From NCBI GenBank assembly GCA_902797915.1, contig CADBUK010000085.1, positions 1-16,980 of the forward strand: DNA of 16,980 nucleotides, written 5' to 3'. The translations under genes and the position numbers were made by a program. Source of the stretch: Oscillospiraceae bacterium. Its GTDB lineage: Bacteria > Bacillota > Clostridia > Oscillospirales > Acutalibacteraceae. Position 1 is the stretch's first letter; every line of letters starts with the position of its first letter. Of this stretch, positions 1 through 8,016 are shown piece after piece. The notes beneath the pieces are model-generated. The model saw only the letters and a list, made by a program, of their open reading frames with translations. It made no database searches and was not told the DNA's origin.

Positions 1-352
1 CCCTCTGACCCATTATTACGCCGTTTTCCTTGGTGGTCATCCAGCTTTGCTGTGCCTGACGCTGATGGAAATCATAAATATTTGCCTTGGCGTCAAGGAT
101 TGCCTTTTTAAAATCATCGTCAACCAAATCAAGAAAGCCCTCAAGCTCTTCCCTTTCAATAATGGTTTTCTTGGGAACGATGCCGTCAAAACGCGCCGTG
201 TATTCGCGGACAGCTTCGTCGCCGCCCTCTTTAACACCGTTGATGATTGAGGTTACGATTTCTACAATCTTGGGGTCCGTTTCTCCGCTGCGCTTTTTAA
301 GATTTTCAATCAGCGCATATTCGGTTTTACCGTTTGCTTTGGTTATTTTCAT
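1..352 (-). CDS. hisD: Histidinol dehydrogenase, N-terminal part (runs off the window)
   Basis: The first 117 codons of hisD are present; the gene continues beyond base 1. HisD oxidises L-histidinol to L-histidine in two NAD-dependent steps, the end of histidine synthesis in the cytosol. The fragment has the usual N-terminal segment: a run resembling GGDEAVREYTARFDG (about residues 43-57), then the region around FHQRQAQQSW (about 95-104) that precedes the nucleotide-binding part. The catalytic and zinc-binding residues lie outside the window. The ATG at 350-352 is preceded by AGGATAGGAAAC, a usable Shine-Dalgarno sequence, and it lies 16 bases after the hisZ-hisG stop codon, so the two are almost certainly co-transcribed. 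The identification rests on the N-terminal pattern and on the histidine-gene neighbour. Confidence 0.88.
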   Translation of the reverse strand, partial: MKITKANGKTEYALIENLKKRSGETDPKIVEIVTSIINGVKEGGDEAVREYTARFDGIVPKKTIIEREELEGFLDLVDDDFKKAILDAKANIYDFHQRQAQQSWMTTKENGVIMGQR

Positions 353-368
353 ATCAGTTTCCTATCCT

Positions 369-1982
369 TTAAACTTTTGAAGCAAGCTCCATATCCTCTA
401 AAAACGCCTCAATTTCCTGCTTACGCAGCTTCATTGAAGCCATATTTACAATTACCCTTGCGGAAATCGGCAGGATTTCCTCAACAACCTCAAGCCCGTT
501 TTCTTTTAAGGTTGAGCCTGTTTCAACAATATCCACAATACCGTCCGCAAGACCGAGAAGCGGTGCAAGTTCAACACTGCCCTCAATTTTTATTACATCA
601 ACATCCATACCCTTTGATTTGAAAAATTCCTTTGCAACCTTGGGGTATTTAGAAGCAACGGTTTTGCGCTTATAGCCCGAGAAGAAATCCTCTCCCTTAG
701 GGACTGCAAGAGCAAAACGGCATTTGCCGATGTTTAAATCCATAACCTCATAAAAGGCGCTGCCGTGCTCAACAATCGTATCCTTACCGACCACGCCGAT
801 ATCGCACACGCCGTGCTCAACGTAAGTGATTACGTCGGGCGCCTTTGAAAGCACTGCCTCATAATTATCAACGGGAAGGATTAAACGCCTGCCCTTATTT
901 TCAAGCTCTGAGGTATCAAGCCCCATCTTCTGAAAGAGCTTAACGGAAGCCTTTTCAAGCCTGCCCTTTGTAAGCGCAATTCTTATCGGGCGTTCAACAT
1001 TAATAACCTCGTTTTTAACATCGCACAGCGCGTTAACGTCAAAGGCAAAGCCGATTGCGGGAACGTCGAGCCCGAATTCCGAAATCAGATTATCATAACG
1101 GCCGCCCGAAAGAACGGTTAAGCCCGAGCCCTGAACGTAGCCTCTGAAAATAATGCCCGTGTAATAATTTGAACGGTTAACTAAACCGAGGTCAATCATA
1201 ACGTTATCAGCAATTCCGAGCTGAGTTAAACGCTCATAAACGGTTTTGATATAATCAAGAGCGTCGTTTGAAGCCTTTGTGTTATAAAGCTTCTTCGCCT
1301 TATCAAGCACCTCAACGGAGCCGAAAAGCCTTGGCAGAATGTGAAGCACCTTTGTTTCGGCAGTATCGCCGAGGCTTGAAAGCAAATCGTTAAGCGCGGC
1401 ATAGTTTTTGCCCTCAATAAGATTGCAAATATCTGCCTTCTGAGTTCTGGAGATATTCATCTTATCAAGCACGGCATTGAAAAAGCCCGCATTGCCGATT
1501 TCAAGCGTAAAGGAATTAAGCCCGCACCTTTTGAGCGCCTCGGCGGCCATTGACAGCACTTCCAAATCCGCGTCAATAGAACCGTCGCCGATAAGCTCAA
1601 TACCGCTTTGTGGAATTTCGTCCGTTCTGCCAGCAAGAGCTTTATTGCGAACAAAGATGTTTTGATTATAGTAAAGCCTTACGGGAAAATCCTCTTTTTT
1701 AAGTCTGGTGGCAACAAGCCTTGCAATAGGCATAGTGTTGTCGGGACGGAGTACGGTAGTGCGCCCGTAATCATCCGTAAGCTTATACATTTCGTCGGCT
1801 TCAATAGCAATATTATCGCCGTTGAAAACATCAAAATATTCAATTGCGGGAGTAATAACCTTGCGGTAATTATACTCTTTATAGAGGGCTGAAAGAGAGG
1901 CTTCTACCGCCTTTCTGTCATCACATTCATCAAACAGGAAATCCCTGCTGCCCTCAGGTGTTAAATTTGAATAACGTTTCAT
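369..1982 (-). CDS. hisZ/hisG: HisZ-HisG fusion: ATP phosphoribosyltransferase, regulatory and catalytic parts in one chain
   Basis: This 537-residue protein catalyses the first, committed step of histidine synthesis, joining ATP and PRPP to give phosphoribosyl-ATP. Residues 1 to about 322 form a HisZ domain, a paralogue of histidyl-tRNA synthetase. It shows the class II-like segments LRPDNTMPIARL (78-89), YYNQNIFVRN (104-113) and SGGRYDNLISEFG (292-304). Residues about 331-537 form a complete short-form HisG domain: the KGRL start motif (339-342) and the PRPP-binding region around DGIVDIVETGSTLKENGL (480-497). HisZ and short HisG are normally separate proteins that assemble into a hetero-octamer. 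Here they are joined by a linker of about ten residues with no stop codon or frameshift. The ATG at 1980-1982 has AGAGG six bases upstream. hisD follows closely. The short HisG lacks the C-terminal regulatory domain of long HisG, so histidine feedback would be expected to act through the HisZ part. Confidence 0.93.
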   Translation of the reverse strand: MKRYSNLTPEGSRDFLFDECDDRKAVEASLSALYKEYNYRKVITPAIEYFDVFNGDNIAIEADEMYKLTDDYGRTTVLRPDNTMPIARLVATRLKKEDFPVRLYYNQNIFVRNKALAGRTDEIPQSGIELIGDGSIDADLEVLSMAAEALKRCGLNSFTLEIGNAGFFNAVLDKMNISRTQKADICNLIEGKNYAALNDLLSSLGDTAETKVLHILPRLFGSVEVLDKAKKLYNTKASNDALDYIKTVYERLTQLGIADNVMIDLGLVNRSNYYTGIIFRGYVQGSGLTVLSGGRYDNLISEFGLDVPAIGFAFDVNALCDVKNEVINVERPIRIALTKGRLEKASVKLFQKMGLDTSELENKGRRLILPVDNYEAVLSKAPDVITYVEHGVCDIGVVGKDTIVEHGSAFYEVMDLNIGKCRFALAVPKGEDFFSGYKRKTVASKYPKVAKEFFKSKGMDVDVIKIEGSVELAPLLGLADGIVDIVETGSTLKENGLEVVEEILPISARVIVNMASMKLRKQEIEAFLEDMELASKV

Positions 1983-2012
1983 AATTAACCTCTTTCGCTT
2001 TAGTGCGCTAAT

Positions 2013-2041
2013 ATGCTAACACAATAAAGTCTGTCTGTCAA
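2013..2041 (-). promoter_or_regulatory. Promoter of the histidine operon
   Basis: On the minus strand a perfect -35 TTGACA (2036-2041) is followed by a 17-base spacer and a -10 TAGCAT (2013-2018; four of six consensus bases). Transcription would start near 2006, giving a short leader of about 24 bases before the hisZ-hisG ATG. The leader is too short for a T-box or a peptide attenuator, so I see no sequence sign of histidine-specific attenuation here. Confidence 0.72.
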
Positions 2042-2074
2042 TTATATTTTATATTATTGTTAATTTTCAATTAT

Positions 2075-5000
2075 TTAAAAGAATGAAATCTGCTTCGTTT
2101 CTGGCAAATCGCCGAGAGCGCCTGCGTTTCTGAGGGCGTCAACAACGGATTTGCCTACGCCGGGCTCGTTAGCCAAATCGTCGGAAGCAAGGAAGCCGTC
2201 AGGATTTCTTTCAACCGCGTCCGCAATCGCCTTTGCGGCGGTTTCGCCGATACCGTCAATAGCGGAGAACGGAAGCCTGATTTTGCCGTTCTCAATCTTA
2301 TAAACACGCCAGTCGGATTTATACAAATCCACGCTGAGAAATTCAAAGCCCCTTGCCAGCATCTCAATAACAATCTGGTTTACAATATAGGTTGACTCCT
2401 CCTTGGCGGTTACTGGAAGATTTCTTTTCTTTTTGTCATTAAACTCGTCCATCTTTTTCTTTACCGCAGCCTTGCCCTGAACGGCGGCAACGGCGTCAAT
2501 AGCGTCGCCGCGAACGGTAAAGAACGCAGAATAAAACTGAACGGGATAATAGATTTTATACCAGGCAATACGCAAAGCCGCAATAACATAAGCGGCTGCG
2601 TGCGCCTTCGGGAACATATACTTAATTTTGTAGCAGGAATCAATGTACCACTGCTCTACGCCGATTTGCTTCATAGCCTCCTCATAAGGCGGCAGTTCTT
2701 TAGGCGCTTTACCCTTACGGGTGTACTCCATAATTTTGAAGCAATCCTTTTTTGAAAGCGGGGATTTTTTGCCCGTTTTTGCCTCATAAGCCTCTGCAAC
2801 GTGGATTAAGTGAGTCATAATATCATCACGGCAGCCGATAACCTGCGAAATCGTGCAGGTACCGTCTTTAATCAAATCCTGCGCGTTGCCGAGCCAAACG
2901 TCAGTTCCGTGTGAAAGACCTGAAATCTGGAGCAAATCGGCAAAGTTTTTAGGCTGCGCCTCGGTTAACATTCCGATAACGAAGGGCGTTCCCATTTCGG
3001 GGATTGCAAGAGTACCCGTCGGGCAGTCTATATCCTCGGGGCTTACGCCGATAGGCTCTGTTGAGGTTATAAGCTCATACAGCTTCGGGTCGGACAAATC
3101 AACGTCCATAACGGGAATGCCCGTAGCGTCCTCAAGATACTTATAAATTGTAGGATTATCGTGCCCGAGCTCGTCAAGCTTCAGCAGCGTGTCGTGCAGT
3201 GAATTTTTAAAGTCAAAGTGAGTTGTATATGTACCCTTTTTCTCATCGTTTGAGGGGTACTGAATAGGCGTAAAGTCCTCTACCGTATAATTATCGGGCA
3301 CAACTACCATTCCGCCGGGGTGCTGACCAGTGGTGCGTTTAATGCCCGTACAGCCTACGGTAAGCCTGTCAATCTCCGCCTTGGGCGTGATATTATAAAG
3401 CCCTCTTTCCTCAAGGTACTTGCAGACGTAGCCGTAAGCGGTTTTATCAGCAACGGTTGCCATAGTACCCGCCTTGAACACGTATTCCTTACCGAACAGT
3501 TCCTCTGTAAAGCGGTGTGAGCGGGACTGATATTCGCCTGAGAAATTAAGGTCAATATCGGGCTCCTTATCGCCGTCAAAGCCGAGGAAGGTTTCAAACG
3601 GGATTTCGTGGCCGTCGCGCTTCATAGGCTCACCGCAAACGGGACAGTTCTTGGGCGGCAAATCAAAGCCCGAGCCGTATTCGCCGTTCAGGAAAAATTC
3701 GCTGTGGCGGCAATTTTTACAGTAGTAATGCGGTGCAAGCGGATTAACCTCCGATATACCGCCGAAATGAGCGGCAAGGGATGAGCCTACAGAACCACGC
3801 GAGCCTACGAGGTAGCCGTTCCTTTCGCTCTCCTCAACAAGACGCTTTGCAATAACATACAGAACGCCGAAGCCGTGGTTAATGATTGAATCAAGCTCTC
3901 TTTGCAGACGGGCGGCAACATATTCGGGAACGGGGTCGCCGTACAGCTCCTTTGCCCTGCTCCAGCATTTTTCGGTAAGCTCCTCATCCGCGCCGTCAAT
4001 ATGGGGCTGATAGGTTCCGGGAGGAATAGGACGGATATCGTCCTGCACCATATCGGCAATCTTATTAGGATTGTCAACAACAAATTCCTTTGCCCTGCTG
4101 CCTGCCCACGCAAAATCGGCAAGCATTTCATCAGTTGTTTTGAAATAAAGAGGCGCCTGCTCATCGGCATCGTCAAAGCCTTTTGACGCCATAATAATTG
4201 CACGGAACTTTGCGTCCTTTTCATCAAGAAAATGAACGTCGCCCGTTGCAACAACAAGCTTGCCCTGCTTGTCCGCAATTTCAACAAGCTGTTTGTTTAT
4301 ATTGATTAAATCCTCTTCCGAATTAATATTCTCGTGAATTTCCCTTGTTGAGCGGAGCATAAACGCGTTATTGCCGTTAGGCTGAATTTCTATGTAATCA
4401 TAAAACTCCGCAAGCTTTTCAACTTCCTCACGGCTTTTACCGTTCAGGATTGCCTGTATTAGCTCGCCCTGCTCGCACGCGGAGCCGACAAGAATGCCTT
4501 CCCTTTTCTGAGCAAGAAGCGATTTCGGAATAAGCGGTCTGCCCTTAAAGGTTTTAACGTGCGAATGAGAAATCATCTGGTAAAGATTTTTTCTGCCGTA
4601 TTTTCTCTGCTCGGGAGGAACGCTGTCGTCAAGGGAATTATCCTCTTTAACAAGCAGGATAATGTGATGGCGGCTAAACTCCTTGAGCTTCATATTCATA
4701 AAATCGGGATACAGGGAGTCGTCAACAAGATAACCCTCCATACCGAGAATGAGTTTAATGCCGTTTGCCTTTGCGGCGGCATAAGCCTCGGGCAGTGCCT
4801 GCACAACGCCGTGGTCGGTAACGGCAATTGCCTTATGCCCCCACTGCGCAGCGCGCTTAATCAAATCCTTGGGCTTGGCAATTGCGTCCATTTCCGAAAA
4901 AGCGGTATGCAGATGAAGCTCAACTCTTTTTTCCTCAGCCTCATCCTGCTTTTGCGCCTTCTGAACGGTTGCAATAGTGTTCGGGCGAAGCACAAGCTGA

Positions 5001-5884
5001 TTTGAAAAGGTGTCAAACTGATACGCGCCCGAAATAATGACTGTAGTGCCTACAGCAAGTTTTTCAATTACGGGTTCAACAACACGGTTGCTGTCAAACA
5101 TCTTAACGGAAATTGATGAGGTATAATCGCTGATGTCGAAGGAGAAGATTTTGTTATCTCCCCTTTTAGTGTCCTTAACATCGGTTTTAAGCACGTCGCC
5201 CCAAACGGTAATCAAGCCGTCGTCAGGCTTAACCTCAATAATCGGTTTCGGGTTTTCCCTGAGCCTTCTGCCGAAAATAATTTTCTGCGTATCTTCATAA
5301 AGCGGAAGACCCGACATAAGAGTATGTTTAACGTTCTTTGCCTTTTCCTCTTTAATCTGCGCTTCCTCCGCCTGCTTTTCCGCAACCGCTTCTTTAACGG
5401 CGGCTTCAATGTCAAAGCTTTCAAGCTCAACAAGCTTTACCTCAGGCTCAAAGCCGAACATTTCAAAAATAACGCGCTGGATTTCAGAGTCAACTTCCTT
5501 ATTTTTAAGGATGTCAATACCGCCCTTACGAAGCAGAATTCTGAGCGAGGGCTCATTATATTCAACCACCGCATTTTCAAAAAAACCGTTTGCGGCGGGG
5601 TTTTGCCTTTTAACAAATTCAATTATGCTGGGAAAATAAGCGGTTTCAAAAAGCCTGCTCAAATAGCGCGGTTTAACTGAAACCCTGCTTAGCCCCATTG
5701 AATTTTTAATGCTTTTTTCTGCGGCTTCAAAAACCGAATAATCAACAAGCTCCGAAAGAGAGAGCACTACGATAAGCTCCCTTTTCTCCTTATTAACTGC
5801 AAAACGGACAATCTCGCCGTTTTGCAGACTTGTTAACTGAAACTCGTCAACGTAATCCGCAAAATAATCCTTAAACAAATTCAT
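2075..5884 (-). CDS. polC: PolC-type DNA polymerase III alpha subunit lacking the exonuclease domain
   Basis: This is the main replicative polymerase of low-GC Gram-positive bacteria, 1269 residues long. Domains in order: N-terminal domain (1-180, ending in a charged Lys/Glu-rich linker); OB fold (about 215-310); PHP domain (320-610, with HLH 324-326, TDH 356-358, GSAC 467-470, TGDVH 547-551); palm and fingers with the zinc knuckle C722/C725 and C747/C750; catalytic Asp776 and Asp778 in PDIDLNF and Asp904 in LKLDELGHD; the KYMFPKAHAAAY segment near 1088; a helix-hairpin-helix-like C-terminal region (1204-1261); and a final sliding-clamp peptide QISFF (1265-1269). Well-known PolCs are about 1440 residues because a DnaQ-like 3'-5' exonuclease interrupts the PHP domain. 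Here the sequence passes directly from GMEGYLVDD to RHHIILLV, so that domain is absent. The start overlaps the ispG stop by one base and has no strong ribosome binding site, suggesting translational coupling. No hairpin terminator follows the gene. Confidence 0.97.
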   Translation of the reverse strand: MNLFKDYFADYVDEFQLTSLQNGEIVRFAVNKEKRELIVVLSLSELVDYSVFEAAEKSIKNSMGLSRVSVKPRYLSRLFETAYFPSIIEFVKRQNPAANGFFENAVVEYNEPSLRILLRKGGIDILKNKEVDSEIQRVIFEMFGFEPEVKLVELESFDIEAAVKEAVAEKQAEEAQIKEEKAKNVKHTLMSGLPLYEDTQKIIFGRRLRENPKPIIEVKPDDGLITVWGDVLKTDVKDTKRGDNKIFSFDISDYTSSISVKMFDSNRVVEPVIEKLAVGTTVIISGAYQFDTFSNQLVLRPNTIATVQKAQKQDEAEEKRVELHLHTAFSEMDAIAKPKDLIKRAAQWGHKAIAVTDHGVVQALPEAYAAAKANGIKLILGMEGYLVDDSLYPDFMNMKLKEFSRHHIILLVKEDNSLDDSVPPEQRKYGRKNLYQMISHSHVKTFKGRPLIPKSLLAQKREGILVGSACEQGELIQAILNGKSREEVEKLAEFYDYIEIQPNGNNAFMLRSTREIHENINSEEDLININKQLVEIADKQGKLVVATGDVHFLDEKDAKFRAIIMASKGFDDADEQAPLYFKTTDEMLADFAWAGSRAKEFVVDNPNKIADMVQDDIRPIPPGTYQPHIDGADEELTEKCWSRAKELYGDPVPEYVAARLQRELDSIINHGFGVLYVIAKRLVEESERNGYLVGSRGSVGSSLAAHFGGISEVNPLAPHYYCKNCRHSEFFLNGEYGSGFDLPPKNCPVCGEPMKRDGHEIPFETFLGFDGDKEPDIDLNFSGEYQSRSHRFTEELFGKEYVFKAGTMATVADKTAYGYVCKYLEERGLYNITPKAEIDRLTVGCTGIKRTTGQHPGGMVVVPDNYTVEDFTPIQYPSNDEKKGTYTTHFDFKNSLHDTLLKLDELGHDNPTIYKYLEDATGIPVMDVDLSDPKLYELITSTEPIGVSPEDIDCPTGTLAIPEMGTPFVIGMLTEAQPKNFADLLQISGLSHGTDVWLGNAQDLIKDGTCTISQVIGCRDDIMTHLIHVAEAYEAKTGKKSPLSKKDCFKIMEYTRKGKAPKELPPYEEAMKQIGVEQWYIDSCYKIKYMFPKAHAAAYVIAALRIAWYKIYYPVQFYSAFFTVRGDAIDAVAAVQGKAAVKKKMDEFNDKKKRNLPVTAKEESTYIVNQIVIEMLARGFEFLSVDLYKSDWRVYKIENGKIRLPFSAIDGIGETAAKAIADAVERNPDGFLASDDLANEPGVGKSVVDALRNAGALGDLPETKQISFF

Positions 5885-6942
5885 TATAATTTATCTATCT
5901 CTTTCATCAATTCATCAAGCAAATCTTCTTCGGCAACCTTGCGCAGAATTTCGCCTTTTTTGAAAATCAGGCCGTTGCCGTCTCCACCTGCAATACCGAT
6001 ATCGGCTTCCTTTGCTTCGCCCGGTCCGTTAACCACGCAGCCCATAACGGCAACCTTAATCGGCTTTTTACAGTCGCGCAGTCTTTCCTCAACCTGTTTT
6101 GCAAGGGAAATCAAATCAATTCTTGTTCTGCCGCAGGTGGGGCAGGAAATTAAGTACGGGCAGTCGTTTTTAAGCCCGATTGCTTTAAGTATGTCAAACG
6201 CGGCAAAGACTTCCTTTACAGGCTCATCAGAAAGGCTGACGCGAATAGTGTCGCCGATACCCCTTGTGAGCAGCGAGCCTATGCCGACCGCTGATTTAAT
6301 AATGCCCATACGCTCCGTGCCCGCCTCTGTTACGCCGAGATGAAGCGGATAATCGCACTGCTCGGCAGCAAGCTCATAAGCGGCAATCATAGTGGGCACA
6401 TTTGAGGATTTTATTGAAATAACAATATCGTCAAAATCAAACTTTTCAAGAAGCGAAGCGTGATACAGCGCGGACTCAACCATTGCCTGCGGGGTCGGCG
6501 AGCCGTATTTGGCAAGTATTTCCTTTTCAAGCGAACCGCTGTTAACGCCGATTCTGATAGGAAGTCCGCGAAGCCTGCAGGCGTCCGCAACAGCCTTAAC
6601 CCTGCTTTCATCGCCGATATTGCCGGGGTTAATTCTGATTTTATCAATGCCCCTTTCGGCAGCGCCGAGAGCGAGGCGGTAATCAAAATGAATGTCTGCA
6701 ACAAGAGGAACTTCTACAGCGTTCTTTATAGGCTCAATCAAATCAAGCGCCTGCTCGTTAGGTATTGCAAAGCGGATAATCTGGCAGCCTGCCGCGGCAA
6801 GCTCCTTAGCCTGCTCAACAGAGCCTTCAATATCGGTTGACGGAATATTGAGCATTGACTGAACGAGAACAGGCTCTCCGCCGCCGATAAAGGTGTTGCC
6901 GACTTTAACCTTTTTTGAATTTCTGCGAATAATATCACTCAT
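5884..6942 (-). CDS. ispG: 4-hydroxy-3-methylbut-2-enyl diphosphate synthase (IspG/GcpE)
   Basis: IspG reduces methylerythritol cyclodiphosphate to HMBPP, the sixth step of the MEP isoprenoid pathway, using a [4Fe-4S] cluster. The 352-residue length is typical of the bacterial single-TIM-barrel form. The three cluster cysteines are C267 and C270 (in SCPTCGRT) and C302 (in MGCVVNGPGEA); E309 in the same motif is the expected fourth ligand/catalytic Glu. The N-terminal barrel shows VQSMLN (27-32), PLVADIHFDYRLAL (79-92) and KIRINPGNIG (101-110), all characteristic. The ATG at 6940-6942 has AGAGG a few bases upstream. It lies 15 bases after rseP, and its TAA overlaps the polC ATG (TAATG). dxr, an earlier enzyme of the same pathway, is two genes upstream. 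Confidence 0.97.
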   Translation of the reverse strand: MSDIIRRNSKKVKVGNTFIGGGEPVLVQSMLNIPSTDIEGSVEQAKELAAAGCQIIRFAIPNEQALDLIEPIKNAVEVPLVADIHFDYRLALGAAERGIDKIRINPGNIGDESRVKAVADACRLRGLPIRIGVNSGSLEKEILAKYGSPTPQAMVESALYHASLLEKFDFDDIVISIKSSNVPTMIAAYELAAEQCDYPLHLGVTEAGTERMGIIKSAVGIGSLLTRGIGDTIRVSLSDEPVKEVFAAFDILKAIGLKNDCPYLISCPTCGRTRIDLISLAKQVEERLRDCKKPIKVAVMGCVVNGPGEAKEADIGIAGGDGNGLIFKKGEILRKVAEEDLLDELMKEIDKL

Positions 6943-6957
6943 ATTCTTACCTCTAAA

Positions 6958-8001
6958 CTATTTAAAGAATTTGGAAATATCCGAAAACGTAATAACAACC
7001 ATAAAACCGAGCAGAACAATAATTCCCGCGGCGTTAATGGCATATTCCCATTTTGCAGGGAGCTTGCGCTTAAAAATCAGTTCGCCTAAAAGCAGGAAGA
7101 AGCGCCAGCCGTCAAGCGCGGGAATCGGGAACAGATTAAAAAGCCCGATGTTAATGGTAAGCAGCGCCATAATGCGACACATTGAAAACCAACTGATTTT
7201 TACGGATTTTGAAACAATTGAAACAGCGCCGACGGGACCGCTTATATCCGAAAGACCGTACCTGCCCGCAAGCAAATCATGCAGCGAAAGGAAAACCATA
7301 CGCGTAAACGAAATGAAAACCTGCGCGCTGTTTTTCAACACGGAAAGCGGAGTTTTCTGTTTGCCGAAAAGCACAAAATCCATATTGATAATCTGCTTGC
7401 CCTCATATTCCTCCGTAGCAAAGGTAACGTCAAAACTTTCACGCTTACCGTCGCGCTCAACAACCATACGCACGGTATCGTCAGGCGAGCGGGAAAGCCC
7501 CGTCTGAATATCCGTTGCGGTAAATATTCTCATACCGTCAATGCTTTTAATTGTGTCATAAGCCTGCAGACCGCTTTGGCTGCTGACGGCATTCTCTGCA
7601 AACTCCGCAACGGTTGTTGTGCCTATAAGCTGTTGATTGCAGACGATGCAGAGAATTATAACAAAGCCGAGTATTAAATTCATAACCGCGCCCATAACGA
7701 CCACAAACATTCGGGCGGGTACGCTTTTCTTTGAAAACGAGCCGCTGTCCTCAGAATCCTCATCCTCGCCCTCCATAGCGCAGTAGCCGCCGATAGGCAG
7801 GCAGCGCAACGAGTATCTGGTATCCCCTTTCTTAAAGGAAAAAATCTTCGGACCCATTCCGATTGCAAATTCGTTAACCTTGATTTTCATAAGCTTGGCG
7901 GCGACGAAATGCCCGCCCTCGTGGATAACGATAATCAGCTCAAAAAACAGAATTGCAATCAAAATCGGGTAAAAGCTGCTCCAAGCTGTAAATAATTTCA
8001 A
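6958..8001 (-). CDS. rseP: RseP/RasP-family site-2 intramembrane zinc metalloprotease
   Basis: This 347-residue membrane protease cuts substrates inside the bilayer, classically anti-sigma factors and remnant signal peptides. The first membrane segment (about 10-26) leads into the zinc-binding HEGGH (27-31), a match to HExxH. A PDZ domain lies at about 125-200, after a second membrane segment (about 100-120). The second active-site motif is NLFPIPALDGW (289-299); Asp297 supplies the third zinc ligand. A final hydrophobic segment is at about 320-340. Most relatives have LDGG or LDGS where this protein has LDGW. The start codon is TTG (7999-8001) with GAGG seven bases upstream; no nearby in-frame ATG would preserve the first membrane segment and HExxH. 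The gene is packed between dxr and ispG, 15 bases from each. Its substrates cannot be inferred from the window. Confidence 0.94.
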   Translation of the reverse strand: MKLFTAWSSFYPILIAILFFELIIVIHEGGHFVAAKLMKIKVNEFAIGMGPKIFSFKKGDTRYSLRCLPIGGYCAMEGEDEDSEDSGSFSKKSVPARMFVVVMGAVMNLILGFVIILCIVCNQQLIGTTTVAEFAENAVSSQSGLQAYDTIKSIDGMRIFTATDIQTGLSRSPDDTVRMVVERDGKRESFDVTFATEEYEGKQIINMDFVLFGKQKTPLSVLKNSAQVFISFTRMVFLSLHDLLAGRYGLSDISGPVGAVSIVSKSVKISWFSMCRIMALLTINIGLFNLFPIPALDGWRFFLLLGELIFKRKLPAKWEYAINAAGIIVLLGFMVVITFSDISKFFK

Positions 8002-8016
8002 ATAATCGCCTCAGAT

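Noticed and set aside
1983..2074. T-box or histidine attenuator before hisZ-hisG, or a terminator for polC
   Set aside because: The leader from the predicted start site is only about 24 bases. No GC-rich hairpin with a T-run and no His-codon run is present.
3805..4287. A 160-codon open frame on the minus strand inside polC
   Set aside because: It overlaps the PHP-to-polymerase part of polC in another frame. Its translation is compositionally odd and matches no family I recognise; the polC frame explains the region fully.
6893..7507. A 204-codon plus-strand open frame spanning ispG and rseP
   Set aside because: It crosses the junction of two well-supported minus-strand genes and has no recognisable domain.
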